A DNA stretch of 64,000 nt from RUG11462 sp045539315 (GTDB taxonomy: Bacteria; Bacillota; Clostridia; Oscillospirales; Acutalibacteraceae). The DNA is taken from the NCBI GenBank assembly GCA_045539315.1, contig JAZQFC010000010.1:62001-126000 (forward strand), in the 5' to 3' direction. Made by a program: the position numbers and the translations under genes. Positions within the stretch are counted from its first letter, which is position 1. Every line of letters begins with the position of its first letter. Shown in pieces: positions 25,923-34,893 of the stretch. Below the pieces are notes generated by a model. That model was not told where the DNA came from and did no database searches. It saw only the letters and a list, made by a program, of their open reading frames with translations.

Positions 25923-26900
25923 TTATTTCATACGCTTGTTTTTTCTTTGTTCTTCTGCTTTTTCATAAGCCTTAACAATAGATTGAACAAGTTTATGTCT
26001 TACAACGTCTTTTTCAGTTAATTTAACTATTTTTATATCTTCAAGATTTTTTAATACTCTCATAGCGTCAGTAAGCCCTGAAGGTTTTCCGTCAGGCAAG
26101 TCCACTTGAGTGTTATCGCCTGTAACAATCATTTTTGAATTGAAGCCCAAACGAGTTAAAAACATCTTCATTTGCTCTTTTGTAGTGTTTTGCGCCTCAT
26201 CTAAAATAATAAACGAGTCATCAAGAGTTCTACCACGCATATAAGCGAGCGGCGCAACTTCGATTACACCTTTTTCGTGAAGACGGTTAAAAGTTTCAGC
26301 GCCAAACATATCAAAAAGCGCGTCATAAAGTGGGCGAAGATATGGGTCAACCTTTTGTTGCAAATCGCCAGGTAAAAATCCTAACTTTTCACCTGCTTCA
26401 ACTGCAGGGCGAGTAAGAATAATTCTTGTAATCTTCTTTTCTTTAAAAGCCCTTACAGCCGCCGCTACCGCAAGATAAGTTTTACCTGTACCGGCAGGGC
26501 CAACACCGATAACTATAGTGTTGTTATCAATAGCCTCAATGTATTTTTTCTGCCCTAAAGTTTTAGGCTTTACAGGTTTACCGCTAACAGTAACCGCAAC
26601 GCAAGTTTTATCAGTAATTTCATATAAACTCTCATCTTCGCCATCTCTCACTAGCGAAACAATATAACTTATATTTTGCTCGTTAAGTGTTTCACCGCGA
26701 GATAAAAACATAAGCATATTTTTAACTGCTTTTATTGAGTTATCAATTTTTGCTTCATCGCCACTGAACTTTAATTTTCCATCACGATAGGTGATAGAAA
26801 CCGAGTATTCTTTTTCAACCATTCTGATGTTTTCATCATAACTTCCAAAAAGTCCACTGATAAGTTCAGGGTTTTCAATTTGTAAATGTTTTTCAATCAA
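25923..26900 (-). CDS. phoH: PhoH-family ATPase
   Basis: 325 residues. N-terminal RNA-binding-like (KH-like) part to about residue 105, then a superfamily-1-like P-loop domain with Walker A GPAGTGKTYLA, Walker B FIILDEAQNTT, RPAVEAGEKLGFLPGD and VTGDNTQVDLP. Associated with RNA metabolism. First gene of the long minus-strand housekeeping run; the yqfC-yqfD genes that often precede it lie elsewhere in this window. Confidence 0.95.
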   Translation of the reverse strand: MIEKHLQIENPELISGLFGSYDENIRMVEKEYSVSITYRDGKLKFSGDEAKIDNSIKAVKNMLMFLSRGETLNEQNISYIVSLVRDGEDESLYEITDKTCVAVTVSGKPVKPKTLGQKKYIEAIDNNTIVIGVGPAGTGKTYLAVAAAVRAFKEKKITRIILTRPAVEAGEKLGFLPGDLQQKVDPYLRPLYDALFDMFGAETFNRLHEKGVIEVAPLAYMRGRTLDDSFIILDEAQNTTKEQMKMFLTRLGFNSKMIVTGDNTQVDLPDGKPSGLTDAMRVLKNLEDIKIVKLTEKDVVRHKLVQSIVKAYEKAEEQRKNKRMK

Positions 26901-26939
26901 TGATATATTTTCCCATCTTAATATATTTATAATCGATTT

Positions 26940-26968
26940 ATTATAACATATTATTTTTATTTTGTCAT
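26940..26968 (-). promoter_or_regulatory. Promoter of the phoH-rpiB run
   Basis: Minus strand: ATGACA (26963-26968), 17 bases, TATAAT (26940-26945), about 40 bases before the phoH start. Confidence 0.65.
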
Positions 26969-27004
26969 CAAAATATTTGCAATTTTTTTAATTTTTTTCG
27001 CACT

Positions 27005-27042
27005 AAAAAACAGCAAGAAAAATATTTCTTGCTGTTTTTTAA
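27005..27042 (-). terminator. Terminator of the S1-domain gene
   Basis: AAAAAACAGCAAGAAA / TTTCTTGCTGTTTTTT stem with an AATA loop, ending in a T-run on the minus strand. Confidence 0.88.
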
Positions 27043-27055
27043 TTTACTTGATTAA

Positions 27056-27970
27056 CTAAAACACCGTTTTTATTAATTTTTCGGCAGTTTCAGGTGAGTA
27101 TTGCCAATTATCAATATGCTCGCCATCATAAAAATATTTTGAATCGTTTTTTGTACTGTTTGAGTCAAAAGAGTCAATTATTATTAGTTTAATTTTCATT
27201 TTTTCCGGAATAATGCTCTTTATGTAAACAGAAGCATTTTGTGATGGAAAAACATTATCTTTAGGCTCTGCAAGACCTGCTAAATTCGGCATTAATTCAA
27301 CAAAAACGCCATAATCTTCAACCGAGCGAATAATGCCTGAAACAGTTTCACCAGGCTCAAAAAGTGAAGCGTTTTCTTCCCATGAGCCAAGCAGTTCTTT
27401 TTGTGAAAGAGTAAATCTGCCATTTTCTATTGATTTTATAACCGCTTTAATTCTGTCGCCGGGGGCAAATCTGTCTTTTGGGTGAGAAATTCGCGAAACT
27501 GAAATCGAGTCTATTGGCAAAAGCGAAGCAATACCGCAAGCAATATCACAAAAAGCGCCAAATGGCTCTAAATGTGTTATAGTTGCGTCAATTATATCGC
27601 CGCTTGTAAGATAATCAAGATATTCTTGTTTTGCTTTTTCTTGGGCGAGTCGGCGAGATAGATAAAAAACAGGTTTTTCGCCTTGTTTTATATCAGTAAT
27701 AACAAAACAAACAGGCTTGCCAACCTTTGAAATAAGCGCAATATCACGCACACTTCCATCGGCAATACCGATAGCGCCTTCATCTCTTGGAATAATGCCT
27801 TTAATTCCGTTTAAATCAACAATTAAATTGTGCATTGAATCGCACATAGTGGCTCTTGCTTCAATAATTTTTTGCTCTTTAAAGCAGGCCTCTAAATTGT
27901 TAAAATTTTTAATAGCCTCTTTGTTTTCTTGTGTTTCGAAAAAGTAGCCTTCTGGCAAGTATCTTTTCAT
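27056..27970 (-). CDS. S1-domain RNA-binding protein
   Basis: 304 residues, shorter than ribosomal protein S1. Two clear S1 motifs: GDIIDATITHLEPFGAFCDI (about 123-142) through FTLSQKELLGSW, and GETVSGIIRSVEDYGVFVEL (about 207-226) through IKLIIID. The first 115 residues form a diverged S1-like domain (IEARATMCDSMHNLIVDLNG). Clostridia proteins of this design are often annotated as 30S S1 or RpsA-like; probable role is mRNA binding in translation. Single-gene unit. Confidence 0.85.
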   Translation of the reverse strand: MKRYLPEGYFFETQENKEAIKNFNNLEACFKEQKIIEARATMCDSMHNLIVDLNGIKGIIPRDEGAIGIADGSVRDIALISKVGKPVCFVITDIKQGEKPVFYLSRRLAQEKAKQEYLDYLTSGDIIDATITHLEPFGAFCDIACGIASLLPIDSISVSRISHPKDRFAPGDRIKAVIKSIENGRFTLSQKELLGSWEENASLFEPGETVSGIIRSVEDYGVFVELMPNLAGLAEPKDNVFPSQNASVYIKSIIPEKMKIKLIIIDSFDSNSTKNDSKYFYDGEHIDNWQYSPETAEKLIKTVF

Positions 27971-28054
27971 AAATATAATTCCTTTCTTTCTTGCAGTTTT
28001 GAAACTACATCTTATCCTAATTATATGATTAGTCTTTTTATTTAATGAATGCCT

Positions 28055-28088
28055 TTTCGCTTAATAATTTAACATTACAAAAGCGAAA
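28055..28088. repeat. Short inverted repeat in a divergent promoter region
   Basis: TTTCGCTT (28055-28062) and AAGCGAAA (28081-28088) are perfect complements 18 bases apart, between the S1-domain and FHA-SEDS genes. There is no T-run, so an operator is more likely than a terminator. The rest of this 216-base gap holds only the promoter below. Confidence 0.35.
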
Positions 28089-28131
28089 TATTTGTCGTTT
28101 TTTAATATTTAATTAAATTTATTAAAAAAGT

Positions 28132-28160
28132 TTGATTTTTAGTTAATATAATGGTATAAT
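28132..28160 (+). promoter_or_regulatory. Promoter of the FHA-SEDS/PBP operon
   Basis: TTGATT (28132-28137), 17 bases, TATAAT (28155-28160), followed by AGAAAGGAG and the ATG at 28187. Confidence 0.8.
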
Positions 28161-28186
28161 TTAAAAAATAAGAAAGGAGTGACAAT

Positions 28187-29851
28187 ATGGATGCATTTTT
28201 ATCATCATTAGGCGAAATTATGATTTTTGTAATGCGCCTTGTTTTGCCTGTTTTGTCGGTCCTTTTAATTTTTTGCGTTGTAAAAGATTTGTTTAAAAGA
28301 GAGGGCAAAATAACTCTCGCAAAACTTGTAACTGCAAATGCTCTTGAATTTAATATAACTTCGGTTGAAAGTGTTATTGGTCGCAGTAAACTTTGCGATG
28401 TTATTTTAAATATTCCTAGCATTTCTCGTCGCCATGCAGTTATTACATATTCGGATGATTATGGATTTAAAATTTCAAGTGTTTTCGGCTCTGAAATTTT
28501 AGTTAATGATACAATAGTTGATGAATATGCTTATTTTGATTTTGGCGATATAATTGAAATAGGCGGTTTGCAATTAAAATTAGTGCCTTGTGAAATTGAA
28601 GATATTTCGTCATCGTCAAAAATCAAAAAAAGAGGGCTTTCGTCTGCATTATTGCTCACTTTTATTCAATTAATAATGTTTGCAGAATTATTTGTTCATT
28701 ATCTGCCACAAATCAAAATATATATCCCAGTTTCTTTTGGCGCATTAATTTTAGGCGAGTGGCTATACTTTTTGATACATAGATTTAAAAATAATATAAA
28801 CATCGAAATTTTAGGTTTCTTTTTAACAACAATAGGCTTTTCAGTAGCAGCAAGTGCAACTCCTGATAATATGTTAAAACAACTTATCACTGCAACGGTT
28901 GGTATATTAGCATTTATCATTTTGCAGTTTGTTTATAAAAATATGGAACTTGTGATGAAATTAAGATACTTTGTAGGAGTATTCGCAATTCTTCTGCTTG
29001 GTTATAATCTTATTTTTGGTGTGTATATAAATGGCGCAAGAAACTGGATAAAAATCGGTAGTTTCACATTTCAACCATCAGAAGTTGTAAAATTCTTATT
29101 TATTTTTACAACTGCGGCAACCTTGCAAAATTTATTTTCAAAAAGAAATGTAATTTTATTTTTAGGTTTTTCGGCTGCTTGTATGGGTGCGCTAGTGCTT
29201 ATGCGAGATTTTGGTACTTGCTCAATATTTTTTATAACAGTGTTGATTATTCTTTATATGCGTTCAGGAAATGTAAAAATTATTTCTGCAATAACAGGGT
29301 TTGTTGGTGTATGCGCAGTGCTGGTTGCAAAATTTGTGCCTTATGTAACGCGTCGATTTTCTGCTTATCGGCACGCGTGGGAATTTGCCGCAGATAAAGG
29401 TTATCAACAAACAAGAACAATGATGGCAATTGCTTCAGGCGCTCTTTTAGGTTTAGGTGGCGCAAGGGGTAATTTAAAATATGTTGCTGCAGCAGACACT
29501 GATTTGGTGTTTGGGCTTATTTGTGAAGAGTGGGGAATGATTTTAGCGTTTTGCGCGGTTGCGTGTTTCGTTATTTTTGCGCTTTACTCTTTAAAAAGTA
29601 TTTCTCATACTAACTCGGCTTATTTTGCAATTGCGGCTGTGTCAGCGGCAGGCTTGTGGTTGTTCCAAATTTCGCTCAATATTTTTGGTTCAACAGATTT
29701 GTTACCGCTCACAGGTGTAACATTGCCTTTTATCTCAAACGGTGGCTCAAGTATGATTTCTTCTTGGTTGCTTTTGTCATTTATAAAAGCAATTGGAAAA
29801 AACACATTAAAAGAGCCTGCAACTGTTTATGGTGAGGAGGGCGAAATATGA
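28187..29851 (+). CDS. FHA domain-SEDS (FtsW/RodA) fusion protein
   Basis: 554 residues. One N-terminal membrane helix (about 8-28) is followed by a forkhead-associated phosphothreonine-binding domain (about 45-125: VIGRSKLCDV and SISRRHAVI are the GR...S..H signature), then a SEDS glycosyltransferase with about ten helices (FQPSEVVKFLFIF, GGARGNLKYV, CEEWGMILAF, GVTLPFISNGGSS). The fusion suggests Ser/Thr-kinase control of glycan polymerisation. It overlaps the PBP gene by 4 bases, so a SEDS-bPBP pair is encoded. Which of division, elongation or spore cortex it serves is not evident. Confidence 0.88.
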   Translation: MDAFLSSLGEIMIFVMRLVLPVLSVLLIFCVVKDLFKREGKITLAKLVTANALEFNITSVESVIGRSKLCDVILNIPSISRRHAVITYSDDYGFKISSVFGSEILVNDTIVDEYAYFDFGDIIEIGGLQLKLVPCEIEDISSSSKIKKRGLSSALLLTFIQLIMFAELFVHYLPQIKIYIPVSFGALILGEWLYFLIHRFKNNINIEILGFFLTTIGFSVAASATPDNMLKQLITATVGILAFIILQFVYKNMELVMKLRYFVGVFAILLLGYNLIFGVYINGARNWIKIGSFTFQPSEVVKFLFIFTTAATLQNLFSKRNVILFLGFSAACMGALVLMRDFGTCSIFFITVLIILYMRSGNVKIISAITGFVGVCAVLVAKFVPYVTRRFSAYRHAWEFAADKGYQQTRTMMAIASGALLGLGGARGNLKYVAAADTDLVFGLICEEWGMILAFCAVACFVIFALYSLKSISHTNSAYFAIAAVSAAGLWLFQISLNIFGSTDLLPLTGVTLPFISNGGSSMISSWLLLSFIKAIGKNTLKEPATVYGEEGEI

Positions 29852-31221
29852 AACAAATGAAACTTCGAGCAATTATAATGGTCATTTTGTCAGCACTGTT
29901 TGTTGCAGGTATTGTTGTGTTTTGTATGTTTTATGTTGTTGATGGTAATGACTGGGCGCTATATCCTGCAAACACTCATATTTATAAAGATGGCAATATT
30001 GTACAAGCAGGTAAAATTACCGATAGAAACGGCGTTGTTTTGGCGCAGACTAAAAATGGTGTCAGAGAGTTTAATTCCGATTATTACATTAGAAAATCAA
30101 CTCTACATGCAGTAGGGGATTTAGATGGATTTATAAAAACAGGTCTTCATTCTTCTTATATTGATAAATTAACTGGCTATAACAAAATAGATGGTATTTA
30201 TAACTATTCTAAAAAAGGTAATAACATATCTGTAACGTTAGATTCATCTGTCTGTGCAACTGCGTTACAAGCGTTGGGTAATAATTCAGGCACAGTTGGT
30301 GTTTATAATTACAAAACAGGCGAAGTTATTTGTATGGTATCAACCCCAACTTACGACCCTAATAGCCAAGAAGAAACTCAAAAAGCAAAATCAGGCGAGT
30401 ACAAGGGAGTTTATATCAATAGATTTATTTCAAGTACATTTACTCCCGGCTCAACTTTTAAAGTAATAACTGCATCTGCGGCAATCGAAACCTTGCCTGA
30501 TGCTTATGATAGAGAATACACCTGTCGTCAGGGTGTAGAAATAGATGGCGAATGGGTTTCTTGTTTAGGTTATCATGGCACAATAAAATTAAAAGATGCT
30601 TTAGCAAAATCTTGCAATGCATATTTTTCAAGCCTTTCTGCTGATTTAGGTGAAGATGTTTTAACAAAATACGCCGAGAAAGCAGGCTTTAACAAGTCTT
30701 TTTCTATAGACGGAATCAGTGCTAAAACATCATATTTTGACGTTAAAGGTGGTAGAGATATAGATTTAGCGTGGGCAGGTATGGGACAATATACCGATAT
30801 GATGAACCCACTGCAATATCTCACTTTTATGGGCGCTATTGCAAATGGTGGAGTACCTGAAAAACCTTATATGGTAGATTCTATAAAAACACAAAGTGGC
30901 ATTCCGCTTAAATTTTCTTTTGGTGGGCAAGGTGCTCGTATGATGTCAAAAAGCACATCAAAACAAATGGTAGAACTTATGCGTAATAATGTTAAAACCA
31001 ATTATGGCGACTGGAATTTCCCATCGCTTGAAGTTTGTGCAAAATCAGGTACTGCAGAAGTAGAAAATCAAAAACCACACGCAGTATTTGTTGGTTTTAA
31101 TAATCAAGATGAATTGCCACTCGCTTTTGTAGTTTTGGTTGAAAATGGTGGTTCTGGCGCAAAAGTAGCAGGACCGGTGGCTAATATAGTTTTGCAAAAA
31201 TGTAAAGAGGTGTTAAGCTAA
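29848..31221 (+). CDS. Class B penicillin-binding protein (transpeptidase)
   Basis: 457 residues, PbpA/FtsI-like but short. N-terminal signal anchor (8-28), then a transpeptidase domain with SxxK in TPGSTFKVI, SxN in AKSCNAYFSS and KSGTAEV as the KTG box. D,D-transpeptidase crosslinking peptidoglycan made by its upstream SEDS partner. GGAGG precedes the ATG inside the upstream gene, and its stop overlaps the next start by 1 base. Confidence 0.92.
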   Translation: MKQMKLRAIIMVILSALFVAGIVVFCMFYVVDGNDWALYPANTHIYKDGNIVQAGKITDRNGVVLAQTKNGVREFNSDYYIRKSTLHAVGDLDGFIKTGLHSSYIDKLTGYNKIDGIYNYSKKGNNISVTLDSSVCATALQALGNNSGTVGVYNYKTGEVICMVSTPTYDPNSQEETQKAKSGEYKGVYINRFISSTFTPGSTFKVITASAAIETLPDAYDREYTCRQGVEIDGEWVSCLGYHGTIKLKDALAKSCNAYFSSLSADLGEDVLTKYAEKAGFNKSFSIDGISAKTSYFDVKGGRDIDLAWAGMGQYTDMMNPLQYLTFMGAIANGGVPEKPYMVDSIKTQSGIPLKFSFGGQGARMMSKSTSKQMVELMRNNVKTNYGDWNFPSLEVCAKSGTAEVENQKPHAVFVGFNNQDELPLAFVVLVENGGSGAKVAGPVANIVLQKCKEVLS

Positions 31222-31430
31222 TGGAACAAGCAAAAATTGATAGAATTAATTTTTTAGCAAGAAAATCAAAGGTTGAAAAGTTAAGTGAAAAAGAATTAGA
31301 AGAGCAAAAGAATTTAAGAGCGGAGTATATTGCCGAGGTAAAAAGAGACCTTCAAAATCAACTTGATAATACTTATATTGTTCGTCCTGATGGCTCAAAG
31401 GAAAAAATTAAAAGGAAAGATGAAAAATGA
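31221..31430 (+). CDS. DUF896 (YnzC-like) small protein
   Basis: 69 residues, highly charged: AKIDRINFLARKSKVEKLSE and QKNLRAEYIAEVKRDLQNQL are the two DUF896 helices, and a basic tail follows. Relatives in Bacillus are small helical-hairpin proteins of unresolved function. Starts on the last base of the PBP stop. Confidence 0.88.
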   Translation: MEQAKIDRINFLARKSKVEKLSEKELEEQKNLRAEYIAEVKRDLQNQLDNTYIVRPDGSKEKIKRKDEK

Positions 31431-31795
31431 GTGAATTATCAAAATCAGCAAAAGAAATATTTTTAAATGGCGCTAACTGTGCTCAAGCAGTTTTAGTGGT
31501 GTTTTGTGAAAAATATGGAATGAAAAAAGATATGGCTTTGGCTGTGACTAATGGTTTTGGTGGCGGTATGAAATGCGGCGAAGTTTGTGGCGCAGTTTCA
31601 GGCGCTATTGCAGTAATCGGTTTGAAAAATTCGCAAAACAAAGCAGTTTGCGCCGCTCAAACAACCGCTTTTACCAACAAATTCAAAGCCGAGTTTTCAT
31701 ATCTGCGTTGCAAAGACCTGCCAAGAACTTCAAGAGAAGAATGTGGCTCGTTTGTAGCAAAATCTGTTGAGATTTTAGAAGAAATGGGCTATTAA
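31427..31795 (+). CDS. C_GCAxxG_C_C family protein
   Basis: 122 residues. Family motif: GANCAQAVL, FGGGMKCGEVCGAVSGAIAVIG, then a CKDL..C pair near the C-terminus. Members are putative redox or metal-binding proteins common in anaerobes, with no established activity. Its start overlaps the DUF896 stop by 4 bases; it is the last gene of this operon, with no clear terminator before the promoter at 31799. Confidence 0.88.
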   Translation: MSELSKSAKEIFLNGANCAQAVLVVFCEKYGMKKDMALAVTNGFGGGMKCGEVCGAVSGAIAVIGLKNSQNKAVCAAQTTAFTNKFKAEFSYLRCKDLPRTSREECGSFVAKSVEILEEMGY

Positions 31796-31798
31796 TTA

Positions 31799-31827
31799 TT
31801 GACTTTAATTGCTCACTTTTGTATAAT
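31799..31827 (+). promoter_or_regulatory. Promoter of the GH94 gene
   Basis: TTGACT (31799-31804), 17 bases, TATAAT (31822-31827), then AAGGAG 7 bases before ATG 31860. Confidence 0.82.
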
Positions 31828-31859
31828 AAATTCATTGTTTAATATGTAAGGAGAATATT

Positions 31860-34178
31860 ATGGCAAAGTTTGGACATTTTCAAAATGGTAATACATATGT
31901 TATTACTGAAAAACAACCTGCAAGACCTCTTTTAAACTATATCTGGAACCCAAGAGTTTTAGCAGGTGTAAACCACCTAGGTGGTGGTATCGGCGCGTAT
32001 GGTGTTCGTGCATTATCTTATATCGACCCTACAGGAAAGGGAAGATGTTCTGTTATTCGTGATGGTAACAGATATTTCTATGTAAAAGATAAAAAGAATG
32101 GCAAGGTTTTCAACCCTGGTTGGTACCCAACAAAGACTGATGTAGAAGATTATTCTTGTACTCATGGTTTAGGATTTTCTAATATCACATCAACCTGTGA
32201 TGGTGTTTGCGCAAGCGCAAAAATCTTTGTAAATGAGGAAGATCCTTGTGAAATCTGGACAGTTACACTTGAAAATAAATCTGATGAAGAGCGCGAGATT
32301 TCTGTTTATTCTTTTGCAGAATTCCAACTCGAAGGATACAATAGATATTCTGACTACAACTCTTATGTTCACGGAGAATTTGATGAAGAAACAAATTCAA
32401 TTGTTTGTTTTAATCTCGCTATGGAAAGACCACACGAGTGGTTTAATGGCTTTATGTCATCAAATTTAAAACCTGTTGCTTTTGATACTTCAAAACGCGC
32501 ATTTTTAGGTGTTTATGGTAGCGCTTTCGCACCTGAAGGTGTGGCGAAAGATAAACTTTCAAATTCACTTGCCGCTTGCGAGCAAATGGTTGGCGCTTTG
32601 CAACATGATTTTACATTGAAAGCAAGCGAGAGTGTATCATTTAATGTGCTTATCGGTTGTGTTGATAGTATGGATACAGCAAAATCTCTTGCTAAAAAGA
32701 TTTTCGCTTCTGGCAAAATTGAGAGCGATTGGAATGCTATGATTAGTGGCAAAAAAGCGCTTTCAGAAGGCATTTTTATCAACACTCCTGATGAAAAAAT
32801 TAATAACTTTGCAAACTACTGGCTCAAACATCAAGTTGCGCTTTGCGCAGAAGTTGGTAGAGATACAGGTAAAGGCTTCCGTGACCAATTGCAAGACGCT
32901 TGGGCAGTAGCGGCATTTAACAAAGATTTGTCAAAAGAAAAAATTGTTGAAACTCTTACATATATGTATCAGTCAGGTAAATGTCCTCGTGGTTGGTTAC
33001 CGCTTGACCATCATATTTATTCTGATGGTCCTACTTGGGTAGCGCCTACAATTAATGCTTATATCAAAGAAACAGGCGATTTCGATTTCTTAAAAGAGCG
33101 AGTTAAATATTTAGATGCAGACGGTCTTCCTGTAAAAGAAGATACCGTTTGGGAGCATATGCTTACAGCGGCTCGTTTTGTAGCAACTGACCTTGGTAAA
33201 GATGGCCTTGTTAAATCTCGTCATGGCGACTGGAATGACTCTTTGAATATGACAGGTCTTAAAGGCGAAGGCGAATCTGTTTGGACATCAATTGCGGCTC
33301 ATTATGCGCTTCATAATATGGCAGAAATTGCTCGTGATATAATGGAAGATGAAGAAGTTTACAATGAGATGATAGAACTCGCTGAAAACTTAAAACAAGC
33401 CATTAACGATAAAGGTTGGGACGGCGAGTGGTATTTAGCCGCTATTAATGACTATGATGAAAAAGTAGGCTCTCACACAGAAAAAGAAGGTATGATTTAT
33501 CTTAATTCGCAAACTTGGGCAATTCTTTCAGATGTTTGCGATGATGAGAGAAAAATGCAATGTATAAATGCAGTTGATAAATATCTTGATTCAGACTATG
33601 GTCCATTAACCCTTTATCCAACTTATACAAAGTTTAATGATAAAATCGGCAGACTTACAAGTTTTATTCCTGGTATTTGGGAAAATGGTACACCATATTG
33701 CCATGGTGGTACATTCAAAGTTGTAGCAGATACATTGCTTGGCCGTGGCGACAAGGCTTATGAAACAATTTCAAAGATTTTGCCTGACGCTAAATCCAAC
33801 CCATCTGATGAGTCAGGTTGCGAGCCTTATGTTGTAACAAATATGTACTTTGGCCCTGATAATCCAAGAAAAGGTGAAACACTTTTCGCTTGGGTAACAG
33901 GTACAGCAGGTTGGATGTTTAGAGCAATTGTTCAATATATTCTTGGCTTCCACCCATCTTATAATAGTTTTGTAATTAACCCTTGTGTGCCTAGTACTTG
34001 GGATAATGTTACTATGACTCGTGTGTTCAGAGGCGATACATATAACATTACTATTAAAAATCCAAATGGCAATCAAACAGGTGTTAAAAAATTATTGGTT
34101 GACGGCAAAGAAGTTGACGGAAATGAAGTAGAACTCTTTGGCGATGGAGACTTACACGAAATTATTGTAGAAATGTAA
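31860..34178 (+). CDS. GH94 disaccharide phosphorylase
   Basis: 772 residues, cytoplasmic. GH94 enzymes cleave beta-linked disaccharides with phosphate to give a sugar-1-phosphate. Seen: N-terminal beta-sandwich domain (KFGHFQNGNTYVIT, GVNHLGGGIGAYG), the (alpha/alpha)6 catalytic barrel with GFRDQLQDAWA, PRGWLPLDHHIYSDGPTWVA and KSRHGDWNDSLNMTG (Asp of the GDWND box is the general acid), and the C-terminal FNPCVP-like jelly roll (FVINPCVPSTWD). Cellobiose, cellobionic acid, laminaribiose and chitobiose phosphorylases all belong here, and I cannot choose among them. No sugar transporter adjoins it. Confidence 0.9.
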   Translation: MAKFGHFQNGNTYVITEKQPARPLLNYIWNPRVLAGVNHLGGGIGAYGVRALSYIDPTGKGRCSVIRDGNRYFYVKDKKNGKVFNPGWYPTKTDVEDYSCTHGLGFSNITSTCDGVCASAKIFVNEEDPCEIWTVTLENKSDEEREISVYSFAEFQLEGYNRYSDYNSYVHGEFDEETNSIVCFNLAMERPHEWFNGFMSSNLKPVAFDTSKRAFLGVYGSAFAPEGVAKDKLSNSLAACEQMVGALQHDFTLKASESVSFNVLIGCVDSMDTAKSLAKKIFASGKIESDWNAMISGKKALSEGIFINTPDEKINNFANYWLKHQVALCAEVGRDTGKGFRDQLQDAWAVAAFNKDLSKEKIVETLTYMYQSGKCPRGWLPLDHHIYSDGPTWVAPTINAYIKETGDFDFLKERVKYLDADGLPVKEDTVWEHMLTAARFVATDLGKDGLVKSRHGDWNDSLNMTGLKGEGESVWTSIAAHYALHNMAEIARDIMEDEEVYNEMIELAENLKQAINDKGWDGEWYLAAINDYDEKVGSHTEKEGMIYLNSQTWAILSDVCDDERKMQCINAVDKYLDSDYGPLTLYPTYTKFNDKIGRLTSFIPGIWENGTPYCHGGTFKVVADTLLGRGDKAYETISKILPDAKSNPSDESGCEPYVVTNMYFGPDNPRKGETLFAWVTGTAGWMFRAIVQYILGFHPSYNSFVINPCVPSTWDNVTMTRVFRGDTYNITIKNPNGNQTGVKKLLVDGKEVDGNEVELFGDGDLHEIIVEM

Positions 34179-34183
34179 AATAA

Positions 34184-34214
34184 AAAGGGATGCTTAATGG
34201 CATCCCTTATGTTT
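34184..34214 (+). terminator. Terminator of the GH94 gene
   Basis: AAGGGATGC-TTAATG-GCATCCCTT stem followed by a short, imperfect T-stretch (ATGTTTT). Confidence 0.7.
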
Positions 34215-34224
34215 TAGAGGTATT

Positions 34225-34821
34225 ATGGAGATTATTTTTAGCGATGAAAATATCGTTGTGTGCATAAAGCCTGTTGGTATCGATAGTGAGCATCAAATGG
34301 TAGATGCTTTAAAGCAAACGCTTGATGGCGAGTTTTTTGTAGTGCATCGCCTTGATAAAGCAGTCGGTGGAGTAATGGTTTTTGCTAGAAACAAACAAAA
34401 CGCCGCGGCGCTTTCAAAATCGATTCAAAATGGCGAAATGATAAAAGAATATATAGCCAAAGTTCATGGCAAACCACAAGAAAGCGATACTTTAGAGGAC
34501 CTTTTGTTTAAAGATTCTCGCAAAAACAAAGTCTTTGTGGTAAAGCGTGAGCGCAAGGGAGTAAAGCGCGCAAAATTAGAGTATAAGGCGCTTTCTTATG
34601 ATGAAAATACTGATACTTCAATAGTCCGCGTGCGCCTTTTTACAGGCAGAACTCATCAAATAAGAGTGCAGTTCGCTTCAAGAAAATTTTCTCTTGTGGG
34701 CGACCATAAATACGGTGCAAAAGATACTGAAAAACACCCAATGTTATATTCTTGCGCCCTCACATTCCCATATAAAGAAAAAACAGTAAAATTTGAAAGT
34801 TTGCCAGAATGGGCAAAATAA
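34225..34821 (+). CDS. RluA-family pseudouridine synthase
   Basis: 198 residues, shorter than RluD because there is no S4 domain. The active-site motif HRLDKAVGGVMVFA has catalytic D44; FTGRTHQIRVQFA and VGDHKYGA are also conserved. It modifies uridines in rRNA or tRNA; the target is not determinable. An AGAGG site precedes the ATG. Confidence 0.92.
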   Translation: MEIIFSDENIVVCIKPVGIDSEHQMVDALKQTLDGEFFVVHRLDKAVGGVMVFARNKQNAAALSKSIQNGEMIKEYIAKVHGKPQESDTLEDLLFKDSRKNKVFVVKRERKGVKRAKLEYKALSYDENTDTSIVRVRLFTGRTHQIRVQFASRKFSLVGDHKYGAKDTEKHPMLYSCALTFPYKEKTVKFESLPEWAK

Positions 34822-34827
34822 AAAATT

Positions 34828-34854
34828 GTCATTCTGAGCGAAGCCGAAGAATCT
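34828..34854. repeat. Short copy of the GTCAT(C/T)CTGAGCG repeat
   Basis: GTCATTCTGAGCGAAGCCGA then AGAATCT matches the first arm of the elements at 6450 and 6658; the second arm is missing. Confidence 0.6.
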
Positions 34855-34855
34855 A

Positions 34856-34893
34856 AAAAAGAGCAACCATTATGAAGGTTGCTCTTTTTGTAT
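34856..34893. terminator. Bidirectional terminator
   Basis: AAAAGAGCAACC / GGTTGCTCTTTTT stem with loop ATTATGAA between the convergent pseudouridine synthase and BspA-like genes. Confidence 0.88.

Noticed and set aside
28055..28088. Terminator upstream of the FHA-SEDS gene
   Set aside because: The 8-bp inverted repeat has an 18-base loop and no T-run, and neither flanking gene ends there.
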